Source: Cupriavidus numazuensis (GTDB lineage Bacteria; Pseudomonadota; Gammaproteobacteria; Burkholderiales; Burkholderiaceae). From it: 64,000 nt of DNA. Under the pieces are notes generated by a model. The model made no database searches and was not told the origin of the DNA. It was given only the letters and a program-made list of their open reading frames with translations. The position numbers and the translations under genes are program-made. Location: assembly GCF_905397435.1 (NCBI RefSeq), contig NZ_CAJPVI010000001.1:1-64000 (forward strand), written 5' to 3'. Below, one piece after another: positions 17,916 to 27,585 of the stretch (the first letter of the stretch is position 1; each line of letters begins with the position of its first letter).

Positions 17916-18893
17916 TTGAAAGCAGTTCTCAAAGCAGGCGCTGCGGCCTGCATCGCAGCCCTTGGCCTGTTCCATGTCAGCGCACAGGCGCAGAGCTACC
18001 CGACCAAGCCGGTCCGGCTGATCGTGCCGTTCGCGGCAGGCGGCACCACCGATATCGTCGCGCGCGCCGTCTCGGACGCGCTCGGCCGTGAACTCGGCCA
18101 GCCCGTCGTGGTGGAAAACCGTGGCGGTGGCGGCGGCGCGATCGGCGCCGATGCACTGGCCAAGTCCACCCCGGACGGCTATACGCTGGGCATTGCCACC
18201 GTGAGCACGATGGCTACAAACCCCGCCACCAACGCCCGCAACCCGTATGACCCGATCAAGGACTTCGCGCCGATCACCAACCTGGTGAACGTGCCGAACG
18301 TGCTGACGGTCAATCCGAAGGTTCCCGCCAAGACGCTGAAGGAATTCGTCGCGCTGCTGAAGGCCAGCCCCGGCAAATACAGCTACGCGTCGGCCGGCAA
18401 GGGCAGCATTTCGCACCTGGATGGCGAGCTGTTCAAGGACATCACCAAGACCGACATGGTCCATATCCCCTACCGCGGATCGGGCCCGGCGCTGAACGAC
18501 ACGCTGGCCGGCCAGGTCAACGTCCAGTTCGACAACCTGCCGTCCTCGATGCCGTTCATTCAGGCCGGCAAGCTGCGCGCGCTGGCCGTGGCCGCGCCCA
18601 AGCGCGTGGAAGGCCTGCCTGACGTGCCGACCTTCGCGGAAGCCGGCATGAAGGACATGAACAATATGGCCTGGTATGGCCTGGTCGCCCCGGCCAACAC
18701 GCCTGCGGCCATCGTCACGCGCGTGCATGACGCCGCCGTCAAGGCGCTGCAGGATCCGGCGGTCAAGCGTCGCCTGGCGGACAGCGGCGCGTACCCCGAC
18801 GGGAATACGTCGGCGCAGTACGCCGCTCAGATCAAGCGGGAACTGGATCTGCGCAAGAAAATTGCCCACGACCAGAACATCACGCTGGAATAG
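17916..18893 (+). CDS. Tripartite tricarboxylate transporter receptor (Bug family)
   Basis: A 325-residue periplasmic solute-binding protein. The signal peptide is residues 1 to about 25 (ends VSAQA|QSYPTKP). It is followed by the Bug hallmarks: PVRLIVPFAAGGTTDIVAR, the PVVVENRGGGGGAIGAD loop and HIPYRGSGPALNDTLAGQV. The start is a TTG at 17916, chosen because CGGAGG stands 6-7 nt upstream and the signal peptide begins there; no ATG gives a better product. No membrane components lie nearby, as is common for orphan Bug genes in Burkholderiales, and the ligand (often a carboxylate) is unknown. A strong terminator follows. Confidence 0.9.
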   Translation: MKAVLKAGAAACIAALGLFHVSAQAQSYPTKPVRLIVPFAAGGTTDIVARAVSDALGRELGQPVVVENRGGGGGAIGADALAKSTPDGYTLGIATVSTMATNPATNARNPYDPIKDFAPITNLVNVPNVLTVNPKVPAKTLKEFVALLKASPGKYSYASAGKGSISHLDGELFKDITKTDMVHIPYRGSGPALNDTLAGQVNVQFDNLPSSMPFIQAGKLRALAVAAPKRVEGLPDVPTFAEAGMKDMNNMAWYGLVAPANTPAAIVTRVHDAAVKALQDPAVKRRLADSGAYPDGNTSAQYAAQIKRELDLRKKIAHDQNITLE

Positions 18894-18907
18894 ATTTCTG
18901 CGCTCAG

Positions 18908-18943
18908 CAAAAAGCCGGCTGCGAAACCAGCCGGCTTTTTTTT
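18908..18943 (+). terminator. Rho-independent terminator of the Bug gene
   Basis: AAAGCCGGCT and AGCCGGCTTT arms around a short loop are followed by a T8 run, 15 bp after the stop codon. Confidence 0.9.
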
Positions 18944-19155
18944 GTGCCGGATCGTGCATTACCAGCAATATTCCATTGCTTATTCTGCGTCAACTTGACA
19001 TTGCACAGTACCGTTCAGGACGAGAAGGCGTTCAATACATTTAGAAGAAAGTTTCACTTTGCGGACCAGCGCCGACTCGGTAAATTAGCCGTGGAGTCCG
19101 CCAAACTCGGCCCCAACCGGATCGCGCAGGCGCTGCGCGACCTCCACTCGCGAGG

Positions 19156-19548
19156 ATGAAGATGCTCAAGAAGACCGTTCCCACCCTGATCGTTGCCGCG
19201 CTTGCTGCCTTCGGTGCAACCCAGCTTGCGTACGCGCAGAAGAACTATACGGAGGGCGGCGACTTGTACGGCGGCAGCCACACCAAGAAGAAGGCCAGTC
19301 CGAACCAGAGCGCTGCCAAGTCGGGCAAGTTCGACCCGTACACGGACGGTGCGAAGCAGTCGACCAAGGCTGACCTGGCTGGCAAGAAGCTCGACCCGAA
19401 CACCGATGGTGCCAAGGCAGGCAAGTACGATCCGTACACCGACGGTGCCAAGTCGGGCAAGCCTGACCCGTACACCGACGGTGCCAAGGCCGGCAAGTTC
19501 GACCCGTACACCGACGGTGCCAAGGCGCCTGCGGCCAAGTCGCAGTAA
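19156..19548 (+). CDS. Exported protein with DPYTDGAK repeats
   Basis: A 130-residue protein of unknown function. A signal peptide (cleavage after AYA, about residue 27) is followed by a Lys/Gly/Asp-rich region carrying five copies of a nine-residue unit, consensus DPYTDGAKxGK, at about residues 60-67, 80-87, 92-99, 104-111 and 116-123. The last four follow a 12-residue (36-bp) period. The second copy reads DPNTDGAK. There are no cysteines or membrane segments in the mature part. The alternating D and K suggest a flexible, charged periplasmic or secreted chain. A second ATG at 19162 is an alternative start. A terminator follows. Confidence 0.75.
   Translation: MKMLKKTVPTLIVAALAAFGATQLAYAQKNYTEGGDLYGGSHTKKKASPNQSAAKSGKFDPYTDGAKQSTKADLAGKKLDPNTDGAKAGKYDPYTDGAKSGKPDPYTDGAKAGKFDPYTDGAKAPAAKSQ
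19324..19524 (+). repeat. In-gene tandem repeats (36-bp unit)
   Basis: Five copies of a DNA unit around GACCCGTACACCGACGGTGC encode the DPYTDGAK motifs. The last three are nearly identical and are spaced exactly 36 bp apart, which invites copy-number change by slippage. Confidence 0.8.
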
Positions 19549-19589
19549 GCCCCTCAGGCCTGCTTTCCAGAGCAGGCCACGCAAACAAG

Positions 19590-19616
19590 ACAGCCCGCAT
19601 TTGCGGGCTGTTTGCT
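19590..19616 (+). terminator. Terminator after the repeat protein
   Basis: The arms ACAGCCCGCA and TGCGGGCTGT with a short loop are followed by a T-rich stretch. Confidence 0.8.
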
Positions 19617-19640
19617 TATGGCGCTGAAGGATGCCGCCTG

Positions 19641-21158
19641 TCAGGCAGCCATGGCATGCTGGGGCACGGATTCACGCATGGTGCCGCGATCGCGATAACG
19701 CACGTGCCAGGACAGCGCTTCCTCGAGCAGGTGCGGTGTCTGCCCGCCCAGCCGGCTGGCACGGCGGAAGTAGTCGCCCAGCACATCGCGGTAGGCCGGG
19801 TCCGCGCAGTTGTCGATGATCTGCCTGGCACGCTCGCGCGGCGCAAGGCCACGCAAGTCGGCCAGACCGTGTTCGGTCACGATGATATCGACATCATGCT
19901 CGGTGTGGTCCACATGCGAGACCATCGGCACGATGCTGGAGATATCCCCGCCCTTGGCCACCGACTTGGTCACGAACACTGACAGATGCGCATTGCGCGC
20001 GAAGTCGCCGGAGCCGCCGATGCCGTTCATCATGTGCGTGCCGCCGACGTGCGTCGAGTTGACGTTGCCGTAGATATCGCATTCGAGCGCGGTGTTGATG
20101 GTGATCAGCCCAAGCCGGCGCAAGATCTCCGGATGGTTGCTGATTTCCTGGGGCCGCAGCACCAGGCGCGAGCGGTACCGCTCCAGGTTGGCCAGGAAAT
20201 GCTGGTAGACCGAGCGCGACAGCGTCACCGAAGAGGCCGACGCGAACGCAAGCCGACCGGAATCAAGCAACTCGATCGTACTGTCCTGCAGCACCTCCGA
20301 ATACATCTTCAGGTCGTGGAACGGCGAGTCGATCAGTCCGTGCAGCACGGCGTTGGAGATGGTGCCGATGCCGGCCTGCAGCGGCTGCAGCGACGGCGTC
20401 AGGCGGCCGGCGCGCACTTCGCGATCCAGGAATGCGTTCAGATGCCCGGCAATATCGCGCGTGCCTTCGTCGGGCGGCAGCGCATTGGACGGGCTGTCGT
20501 CCTTGCCCGTGATGACAATGGCGGCAATCTTTTCGGGATCGATCGGGATATACGGCAGGCCGATGCGCTGCTCTGCGGAAATCAGGGGAATGGGCTGCCG
20601 GTACGGGCGCTGCACCGGGAAGTAGATGTCGTGGAAACCTTCGAGCGCGAGCGGCATATTCATGTTGATCTCGACGATCACCTTGCGCGCCAGCATGGCA
20701 AAGCTCGCCGAATTGCCGACCGACGTGCTGGGCACGATGCCGCCCTGCTCCGTGATCGCCACCGCCTCCACTACCGCTACGTCCACCGGGGCGATCTGAC
20801 CGGAGCGCAATTGCTCGACAGTTTCGGACAGATGCTGGTCGATGAACATGACCTCGCCCGCATTGATCTTGCGGCGCAGCGTCTCATCGGACTGGAACGG
20901 CAGCCGGCGCGCGATCACGTCGGCCTGCGCCAGCACCTTGTCGATGTCGTTGCCGAGCGATGCGCCGGTCATCAGCGTGATGCGCAGCGGCTCGGTAGCG
21001 GCGCGGCGCGCCAGTGCAAATGGCACTTCCTTGCAGTCGCCTGCCCGGGTGAAGCCGCTCATGCCCACTGTCATGCCATCGCGGATAAGCTCGGCGGCCG
21101 CGTCGGCCGAGACCACCTTGTCGAGCAGCCTGGGCAGGCGAATGCGTTCCTTGTACAT
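19641..21158 (-). CDS. Acetyl-CoA hydrolase / succinyl-CoA:acetate CoA-transferase family
   Basis: A 505-residue enzyme of the Ach1/Cat1/AarC CoA-transferase family, which moves CoA between acetate, succinate or propionate, or hydrolyses acetyl-CoA. Conserved segments include VGMSGFTRAGDCKEVP near the N-terminus, GIGTISNAVLHGL, the GTHMMNGIGGSGDFARNA block and VTEHGLADLRGL near the end. The start at 21158 is preferred because GGAG lies 9 nt upstream; an ATG two codons earlier (21164) sits too close to it. It is a single gene. It probably helps balance acetate or propionate CoA pools, but the exact acyl specificity cannot be read. Confidence 0.88.
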   Translation of the reverse strand: MYKERIRLPRLLDKVVSADAAAELIRDGMTVGMSGFTRAGDCKEVPFALARRAATEPLRITLMTGASLGNDIDKVLAQADVIARRLPFQSDETLRRKINAGEVMFIDQHLSETVEQLRSGQIAPVDVAVVEAVAITEQGGIVPSTSVGNSASFAMLARKVIVEINMNMPLALEGFHDIYFPVQRPYRQPIPLISAEQRIGLPYIPIDPEKIAAIVITGKDDSPSNALPPDEGTRDIAGHLNAFLDREVRAGRLTPSLQPLQAGIGTISNAVLHGLIDSPFHDLKMYSEVLQDSTIELLDSGRLAFASASSVTLSRSVYQHFLANLERYRSRLVLRPQEISNHPEILRRLGLITINTALECDIYGNVNSTHVGGTHMMNGIGGSGDFARNAHLSVFVTKSVAKGGDISSIVPMVSHVDHTEHDVDIIVTEHGLADLRGLAPRERARQIIDNCADPAYRDVLGDYFRRASRLGGQTPHLLEEALSWHVRYRDRGTMRESVPQHAMAA

Positions 21159-21552
21159 CAACATCTCCGGTTGCCGGGCGGTTCCGGTCCGCCCGTGCGC
21201 CCCTTGGCTTTAGCGCGGGGGTTGGAAAGGCAGTGTAGCCACGCGCATACATTCCCACAGGGATATAAATTCATAAGTTGCAGTCGTGATTTTCATAGCC
21301 CATGTGCCAAGTGAAGTGCTGGCCATGTCGCTTGCATGGGTCGCCATGTGACGCTGTGGCTCGAGGCAGGACAGGACAAACCCTAGGGAACATACAAAAA
21401 ACATTCGCTTCTGGTAGTGTCTGCCGCTATCAGGAAAGACCGCCCCGATTTGCCCCTGATTTCGAGGCGCGGCACCTGTGCCGCCCGGGCCGGCCAAGCT
21501 CCGGCCCAAGAGCGTTGTAATGTCGGCGACAGACATGAGGAGACGCCAATTC
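21159..21552. other. Divergent gap between CoA-transferase and MarR-like gene
   Basis: About 394 bp. It contains an AT-richer stretch around 21255-21300, which probably holds the minus-strand promoter of the CoA-transferase. I could not place consensus hexamers or a MarR-type palindrome with confidence. Confidence 0.35.
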
Positions 21553-22077
21553 ATGCACACCAAACCACTCGAACCCAACGAGCCGGTGGTCCTTGCCCTG
21601 GTGGACGCTGTCACCGCCTGGCAACGCGCCCTGGAGCAGACGCTGGCTGCTTCAGGTTTGAATTACGCCAAATGGCTCCTGTTGCGTGCCATCCGGCAAA
21701 ATATTTTCGTCCGCCACGAGCCGCTTGCCGGGGCCATGCTGATCGATGCCGCCTGTTCCGAACGATTGCTGAGCGATTTGCAGGGTGATGGCTGGATCGA
21801 ATACTCCGGCTCCGCCGCCGCCCCGCAGATCTGCGCTGCAGCAGAGGGCCGGCTCGAACGCGTATGGCAAGCCGTGAAAGCCCTGCATTCGGTCTCGGTA
21901 TCGCCGTTCAGTTCGCAGGAACGCGCGGCGCTGGGTACGCTGTTGCAGCGCATGAAACTGACCCTGAGCGATCATTCCGAGCGTCGCAACCGCAGCACGA
22001 CGACGGAGCCGACCGCCATGGTCGTTTGCACAAGCAGGGCCTCCTGCACCGGCACCTCCCAGCCTGCATGTGCCTGA
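21553..22077 (+). CDS. MarR-like winged-helix regulator
   Basis: A 174-residue protein whose layout (helical N-terminus, then LNYAKWLLLRAIRQ, CSERLLSDLQGDGWIEYS and a long C-terminal helix) resembles a MarR-type DNA-binding protein, although the recognition helix is divergent. The start at 21553 is chosen because GAGGAG stands 10 nt upstream; ATGs at 21520 and 21535 are in frame but lack ribosome sites. The Thr/Ser/Cys-rich C-terminal tail is unlikely to be folded. It is divergent from the CoA-transferase, which it might control. Confidence 0.6.
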   Translation: MHTKPLEPNEPVVLALVDAVTAWQRALEQTLAASGLNYAKWLLLRAIRQNIFVRHEPLAGAMLIDAACSERLLSDLQGDGWIEYSGSAAAPQICAAAEGRLERVWQAVKALHSVSVSPFSSQERAALGTLLQRMKLTLSDHSERRNRSTTTEPTAMVVCTSRASCTGTSQPACA

Positions 22078-22278
22078 CCCCGGGAGCCTGATCCGGGCGC
22101 CTGACGGCACTTGCCCGGCGCCGCCTTGGCGGCGCGGGTGAACGGCTGACGCCGTGAAGACTTTCCCTTCGCAACGTCCTGTTTTTTCCTAAAGTATGAG
22201 CATGCACCGGCACATGCCCCGCCTGCGTACAGGCGCGCGGCATGCCCCGGCCCGCGCCCGATACCGCAAGGAGGCACC

Positions 22279-25200
22279 ATGCCGCAGGAGAACGAAGAAA
22301 AAGTCGCACACCTGCAGGAAGAAATGCTGGCGTTCGCGCGGGAGCGGTTGCCCGCGGCAGGGTTCGAGCTGCTTGAACCGATTCTGCGGCATTACTACGA
22401 CCAGACCGACTCCGATGACCTGATCCACCGCGAAGTTGCCGATATGTATGGCGCCGTGATGGCGCATTGGCAAACCGCTCAGAAGTTCGTACCGGGCACC
22501 GCGCGCATTCGTGTGTACAACCCGAACCTGGAAGAGCACGGCTGGCATTCGGACCACACCGTGGTCGAGATCGTCAACGACGACATGCCCTTCCTGGTCG
22601 ACTCCGTGACCATGGAGATCAACCGGCTGGGCCTGGCCCTGCACTCGGCGATCCACCCCGTCTTCCGCGTATGGCGGTCCCCCAAGGGCGGCATCGAGAG
22701 AATCGAAGTGGGCGGCGCCGGCGGCGATGCGGCATCGCACCTGGAATCGTTCATCCATTTCGAGGTCGACCGGACCGGCGAGCCGGCGCGGCTCGAAGCA
22801 CTGCGCACCGGCATTGCGCGCGTGCTCGGCGACGTACGCGCCGCGGTGGAAGACTGGCAACGCATGCGCGATATCACCGAGACCACGATCGGCAACATGG
22901 CGCAGGCACCGGATGCCAATAGTGCTGACAGCACAGAAGGACGCGCCTTCCTGCAGTGGATGCTCGACAACCACTTCACTTTCCTTGGCCAGCGCGATTA
23001 TCAGTTGGTCTCCCAGGACCAGCGCTATTTCCTGCGCGGCATGCCGGACACTGGCTGCGGCATCCTGCGCGAAAGTCTGCGCCCGCCAGAAGCCGACGAC
23101 CTCACGCCGCTACCCGCCGCGGCCACGTCCATCATTCAGGGCAGTTCGCCGATCTTCCTGACCAAGGCCAATTCGCGCGCCACCGTGCACCGGCCCGGCT
23201 ACCTCGACTACATCGGCGTAAAGCTGCTCGATGCCAACGGCAAGCTGTTCGGCGAGCGCCGCTTCGTGGGCCTGTACACGTCCACGGCCTATACCTCTCC
23301 GATTGCCGAGATTCCGCAGGTGCGGCGCAAGTGCGCGAATATCCTCGCGCGTGCCGGCTTCCTGACCAAGGGCCACCTGTACAAGTCGCTGGTCACCATC
23401 CTCGAGCAGTATCCGCGCGATGAACTGTTCCAGATCGACGAGGACGAACTGTTCGACATCGCCATCGGCATCCTGCGTCTGCAGGAACACCAGCGCACGC
23501 GCCTGTTCGTGCGGCGCGACCGCTTCGACCGCTTCGTGTCCTGCCTGGTGTTCGTCCCGCGCGACAAGTACAACACCGACCTGCGCCAGAAGATCCAGAA
23601 GATCCTGATGGGGGCATTCCACGGCAGCGCGTGCGAGTTCACGCCGCTGCTGTCGGAATCGCCGCTGGCGCGCATTCAGCTCACCGTGCGCGGCGAGCCT
23701 GGCAGCATGCCGCAGGTCGACACGCAGGAACTGGAATCACGCATCGTCCAGGCGAGCCGCCGCTGGCAGGACGATCTGGCCGATGCCTTGCATGAGAGCC
23801 GCGGCGAGGAGCAAGGCAACAGCCTGCTGCGCCGGTACGGCAGCTCCTTCCCCGCCGGCTATCGCGAAGACTACCCCGCACGCACCGCGGTGCGCGACAT
23901 CGAGCTGATGGAGCACGCGTTGCAGGGCAATGGCATTGCCATGAACCTGTACCGCCCGATCGAGGCCGTGCCCGGCGCATTTCGCTTCAAGGTGTACCGC
24001 GCTGGGGAACCGATTGCGCTCTCGCATAGCCTGCCGATGCTCGAGCACCTTGGCGTGCGCGTGGACGAGGAACGCCCATACCTGATCGAGCCCGATGGTG
24101 GCGCGCCGGTCTGGATCCATGACTTCGGGCTCGAGATCGCGGACAGCGCGAGCGGTGCCGATTTCGATATCGAGCGCATCAAGGCGCTGTTTGAAGATGC
24201 GTTCGCCCGCGCGTGGAATGGCGAGATCGAGAACGACGACCTCAACCGGCTGGTGCTGCGCGCAGAGCTTGCTGCGCGCGACGTCACCATCCTGCGCGCG
24301 TACGCGAAGTACCTGCGCCAGGTTGGCTCGACCTTCAGCGATGCATACATCGAACGCGCACTGACCGGCAATCCTGGCATCGCCGCGAAACTGGTGGCGC
24401 TGTTTGTCGCACGCTTCGATCCTGCCACGATGAGTACGCGCGACACGCGTTGCCAGCAATTGCTCGCCGATATCGAGACGGCGCTGGACCAGGTGCCAAA
24501 CCTCGACGAGGACCGCATCCTGCGCCTGTTCCTCGGCGTAGTCAACGCGACCGTGCGCACCAACTATTTCCACCGCGATACCGGCGGACAACCGAGACCT
24601 TTCGTCTCGTTCAAGTTCAATCCATCGCAAGTACCCGGCCTGCCTGAACCACGGCCGATGTTCGAGATCTGGGTCTACTCGCCGCGCGTGGAAGGTGTGC
24701 ACCTGCGCGGCGGCCGCGTGGCCCGCGGCGGTTTGCGCTGGTCGGACCGGCGCGAAGATTTCCGCACGGAAGTGCTGGGCCTGATGAAGGCGCAGATGGT
24801 GAAGAACACCGTGATCGTGCCGGTCGGTTCGAAAGGCGGCTTCGTCGTCAAACGCCCGCCGCCGCCGACGGATCGCGATGCGTTCCTGCAGGAAGGCGTC
24901 GCGTGCTACCAGACGTTCCTGCGCGGCCTGCTCGACCTCACGGACAACCTTGTGGCCGGCGCGCTCGTGCCGCCGCCTGACGTCGTCCGTCTTGACGACA
25001 ACGACCCGTACCTAGTCGTCGCAGCCGACAAGGGCACGGCCACCTTCTCCGATTTCGCCAACGCGATCTCGGCCGAATATGGCTTCTGGCTGGGCGATGC
25101 ATTCGCGTCAGGCGGCTCGGTCGGCTATGACCACAAGAAGATGGGCATTACCGCGCGTGGCGCGTGGGAATCGGTCAAGCGGCATTTCCGCGAGATGGGC

Positions 25201-27120
25201 ATCGATACGCAAACGACGGACTTCACCGTGGCCGGCGTCGGCGACATGTCGGGCGACGTGTTCGGCAATGGCATGCTGCTGTCTCCGCATATCCGGCTGG
25301 TGGCCGCGTTTGACCATCGCCATATCTTCCTGGACCCCGATCCCGATCCGGCTTCCAGCCTGCAAGAACGCGCGCGTATGTTTGCGCTGCCGCGATCGAG
25401 TTGGGCCGACTACGATACCAAGCTGATCTCGGCCGGCGGCGGCATATTCCCGCGCACAGCCAAGACCATCGCGCTGTCGCCGCAGGTCCAGGCGGTGCTG
25501 GGCATTACCGCAAGCACCTTGGCGCCGGCCGAGCTGATCCACGCGATCCTGATGGCGCCCGTGGACCTGCTGTACAACGGCGGCATCGGCACCTACGTCA
25601 AATCGAGCCAGGAAACGCACTTGCAGGCCGGTGACCGCACCAACGACGCCGTGCGCGTGAACGGCGCGGAGTTGCGCTGCAAGGTCGTCGGCGAAGGCGG
25701 CAACCTCGGCTTCACGCAGCTCGGCCGCATCGAGTTCGCGCGCCGTGGCGGACGCATCAACACCGACGCGATCGACAACTCGGCTGGCGTGGATTGCTCG
25801 GACCACGAGGTCAATATCAAGATCCTGCTCGGTCAGGTCGTCGCCGAAGGCGAGATGACGGAAAAGCAGCGCAACAAGCTGCTGGCCGAGATGACCGATG
25901 AAGTCGGGCTGCTAGTGCTGCAGGACAACTATTACCAGACGCAGGCCCTGTCGGTGGCGGGCCGCGGCAGCACCGCTCTGCTCGATGGCGAGGCACGCCA
26001 GATCCGCTGGCTGGAGCGCGCCGGCCGCCTGAACCGCGCGCTCGAATTCCTGCCCGGCGACGAAGAGATTGCCGAGCGCAAGGCCGCCGGCGAAGGGCTG
26101 ACCTCGCCGGAACGTGCAGTGCTGCTGGCGTACAGCAAGATGTGGCTCTATGACGAACTGCTGGCCTCTGACGTCCCGGAGGATGCACTGGTGGCGGGGC
26201 TGCTGCTCGACTACTTCCCGGTACCGCTGCGCCAGCGCTATGGCGAGGCCATGCAGCGCCACCCGCTGCGCCGCGAAATCCTGGCCACGCACCTCACAAA
26301 CCTGCTCGTCAACCGGATCGGTGCAACCTTCGTGCATCGCATCATGGAAGAAACGGATGCGCGTCCGGCGGACATCGTGCGCGCGTGCCTGATCGCGCGC
26401 GACGTGTTCGGACTGACTGCGCTGTGGGAAGACATCGATGCACTCGACAACCGCGTGGCCGATGCCGAACAGGCACGGATGTTCAGCGCGGTCGGACAAC
26501 TGCTTGAGCGGGCCTGCCTCTGGTTCATCCGGTACTTGCGCACCGGCGGAAGCACCGCTGCGGACATGACACGCTTCACGCAGGCGGCCCAATGGCTGGT
26601 CCCGCAATTGCCGGCCTTGTTACCGCAGGCCGATGCCGCGGCACTGGCCGATCGCACGCGTGCGCTGACCGATGCCGGCGTCGAGCCGGCGCTGGCCCAG
26701 AAGGTAGCCAGCAGCGACATCGCCGCGGCGGCGCTCGATATCGCGGAGGTCGCAGCATCGTGCGATCGTCCGCTGGAACTCGTGGCTGGCGTCTACTTCG
26801 CGCTCGACACCCAGCTCAGCTTCGGCTGGCTGCGCGAGCGCGCGCAGGCGCTGCCCGCCGATACGCATTGGGATCTGCTCGCCCGCACCACCACGCTGGA
26901 TGACCTGGGACGCCTCAAGCGCGCGCTGATGACCAGTGTGCTCGGGCAGTCCGGCGACTATGGCAACGCGGAACCGCTGATCGACAGCTGGCGTGGCAGC
27001 CGGCAAAACGCGCTGGAACGCTTCACGCGCATGCTGACCGACCAGCGGGCATCGGGCGCCACGGGACTGTCGATGCTGTCGGTGGCTATCCGCGAGATCG
27101 GGATGCTGGAACGAAGCTGA
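22279..27120 (+). CDS. gdhB: NAD-specific glutamate dehydrogenase, large (about 180 kDa) type
   Basis: A 1613-residue enzyme that oxidises glutamate to 2-oxoglutarate with NAD, in the catabolic direction. Length and order match the GDH-180 class: about 700 residues of ACT-like regulatory domains, then the catalytic domain with VARGGLRWSDRREDFRTE, the catalytic-lysine region QMVKNTVIVPVGSKGGF (about 835-852), the nucleotide-binding region GVGDMSGDVFGNGM, LLYNGGIGTYVKSS, and GEGGNLGFTQ with NSAGVDCSDHEVNIK. A helical C-terminal domain follows. The start follows a perfect AAGGAGG. A hairpin lies 6 bp after the stop codon. The gene stands alone. Confidence 0.95.
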   Translation: MPQENEEKVAHLQEEMLAFARERLPAAGFELLEPILRHYYDQTDSDDLIHREVADMYGAVMAHWQTAQKFVPGTARIRVYNPNLEEHGWHSDHTVVEIVNDDMPFLVDSVTMEINRLGLALHSAIHPVFRVWRSPKGGIERIEVGGAGGDAASHLESFIHFEVDRTGEPARLEALRTGIARVLGDVRAAVEDWQRMRDITETTIGNMAQAPDANSADSTEGRAFLQWMLDNHFTFLGQRDYQLVSQDQRYFLRGMPDTGCGILRESLRPPEADDLTPLPAAATSIIQGSSPIFLTKANSRATVHRPGYLDYIGVKLLDANGKLFGERRFVGLYTSTAYTSPIAEIPQVRRKCANILARAGFLTKGHLYKSLVTILEQYPRDELFQIDEDELFDIAIGILRLQEHQRTRLFVRRDRFDRFVSCLVFVPRDKYNTDLRQKIQKILMGAFHGSACEFTPLLSESPLARIQLTVRGEPGSMPQVDTQELESRIVQASRRWQDDLADALHESRGEEQGNSLLRRYGSSFPAGYREDYPARTAVRDIELMEHALQGNGIAMNLYRPIEAVPGAFRFKVYRAGEPIALSHSLPMLEHLGVRVDEERPYLIEPDGGAPVWIHDFGLEIADSASGADFDIERIKALFEDAFARAWNGEIENDDLNRLVLRAELAARDVTILRAYAKYLRQVGSTFSDAYIERALTGNPGIAAKLVALFVARFDPATMSTRDTRCQQLLADIETALDQVPNLDEDRILRLFLGVVNATVRTNYFHRDTGGQPRPFVSFKFNPSQVPGLPEPRPMFEIWVYSPRVEGVHLRGGRVARGGLRWSDRREDFRTEVLGLMKAQMVKNTVIVPVGSKGGFVVKRPPPPTDRDAFLQEGVACYQTFLRGLLDLTDNLVAGALVPPPDVVRLDDNDPYLVVAADKGTATFSDFANAISAEYGFWLGDAFASGGSVGYDHKKMGITARGAWESVKRHFREMGIDTQTTDFTVAGVGDMSGDVFGNGMLLSPHIRLVAAFDHRHIFLDPDPDPASSLQERARMFALPRSSWADYDTKLISAGGGIFPRTAKTIALSPQVQAVLGITASTLAPAELIHAILMAPVDLLYNGGIGTYVKSSQETHLQAGDRTNDAVRVNGAELRCKVVGEGGNLGFTQLGRIEFARRGGRINTDAIDNSAGVDCSDHEVNIKILLGQVVAEGEMTEKQRNKLLAEMTDEVGLLVLQDNYYQTQALSVAGRGSTALLDGEARQIRWLERAGRLNRALEFLPGDEEIAERKAAGEGLTSPERAVLLAYSKMWLYDELLASDVPEDALVAGLLLDYFPVPLRQRYGEAMQRHPLRREILATHLTNLLVNRIGATFVHRIMEETDARPADIVRACLIARDVFGLTALWEDIDALDNRVADAEQARMFSAVGQLLERACLWFIRYLRTGGSTAADMTRFTQAAQWLVPQLPALLPQADAAALADRTRALTDAGVEPALAQKVASSDIAAAALDIAEVAASCDRPLELVAGVYFALDTQLSFGWLRERAQALPADTHWDLLARTTTLDDLGRLKRALMTSVLGQSGDYGNAEPLIDSWRGSRQNALERFTRMLTDQRASGATGLSMLSVAIREIGMLERS

Positions 27121-27126
27121 CGAAGC

Positions 27127-27150
27127 CTGAGGGACCGTCAGGTCCCTCAG
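27127..27150. terminator. Bidirectional hairpin between gdhB and the next gene
   Basis: A 10-bp perfect stem (27127-27136 with 27141-27150) and GTCA loop lies between two convergent genes. Its right arm contains the stop codon of the minus-strand neighbour. Confidence 0.6.
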
Positions 27151-27473
27151 TCCTCGCCCTCGTCCTCGTCCGGCCCGCGCGGGCGGAATTCGAGGCCCAG
27201 CAGTACGACCAGCTCGAAGGCATCGGCGAGCAGGTGTGTCTGCCGTGGCAGCAGGCTGGCGTAGGGCATGTCGTAGATCGACTGGTGCGCGGCGCGCTGG
27301 CCCTTCAGGCCCCGGTCCCGGGCAATGTCCGAAAGCAGCGCCGCAAAGCCGGACAGGTCCTGAGCGGCCAGCGCGGAATTCAGCACCCTGGCGATCACCT
27401 CGGGGGATGCGCCGGCCCAACCGATCCGTTCGGCATTGGAGGCTGGCTTGTGAGGGAGGTCGGAAATGTCCAT
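27147..27473 (-). CDS. Hypothetical 108-residue protein
   Basis: A soluble protein, MDISDLPHKPASNAERIGW..., with a helical middle (PEVIARVLNSALAAQDLSGFAALLSDIARD) and an acidic C-terminus (GPDEDEGED). No family was recognised. It converges with gdhB and shares the terminator hairpin at its stop codon. Codon use and composition look native, and the antisense frames are shadows, so the gene is probable. The function is unknown. Confidence 0.55.
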   Translation of the reverse strand: MDISDLPHKPASNAERIGWAGASPEVIARVLNSALAAQDLSGFAALLSDIARDRGLKGQRAAHQSIYDMPYASLLPRQTHLLADAFELVVLLGLEFRPRGPDEDEGED

Positions 27474-27585
27474 GGGCAGTCTAACGGTCCGCGGTCCTGC
27501 TCCTTGAGCGCAAAGTGACGTAGCAATTACCCTACATGCGAGGGGTTAAATCAATCCATCCGCTGACGAACGAGCCCCGCCAAGC

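Noticed and set aside
19324..19524. The 36-bp repeats as a CRISPR array
   Set aside because: Repeats are in frame within a coding gene, lack unique spacers of constant length and have no cas genes nearby.
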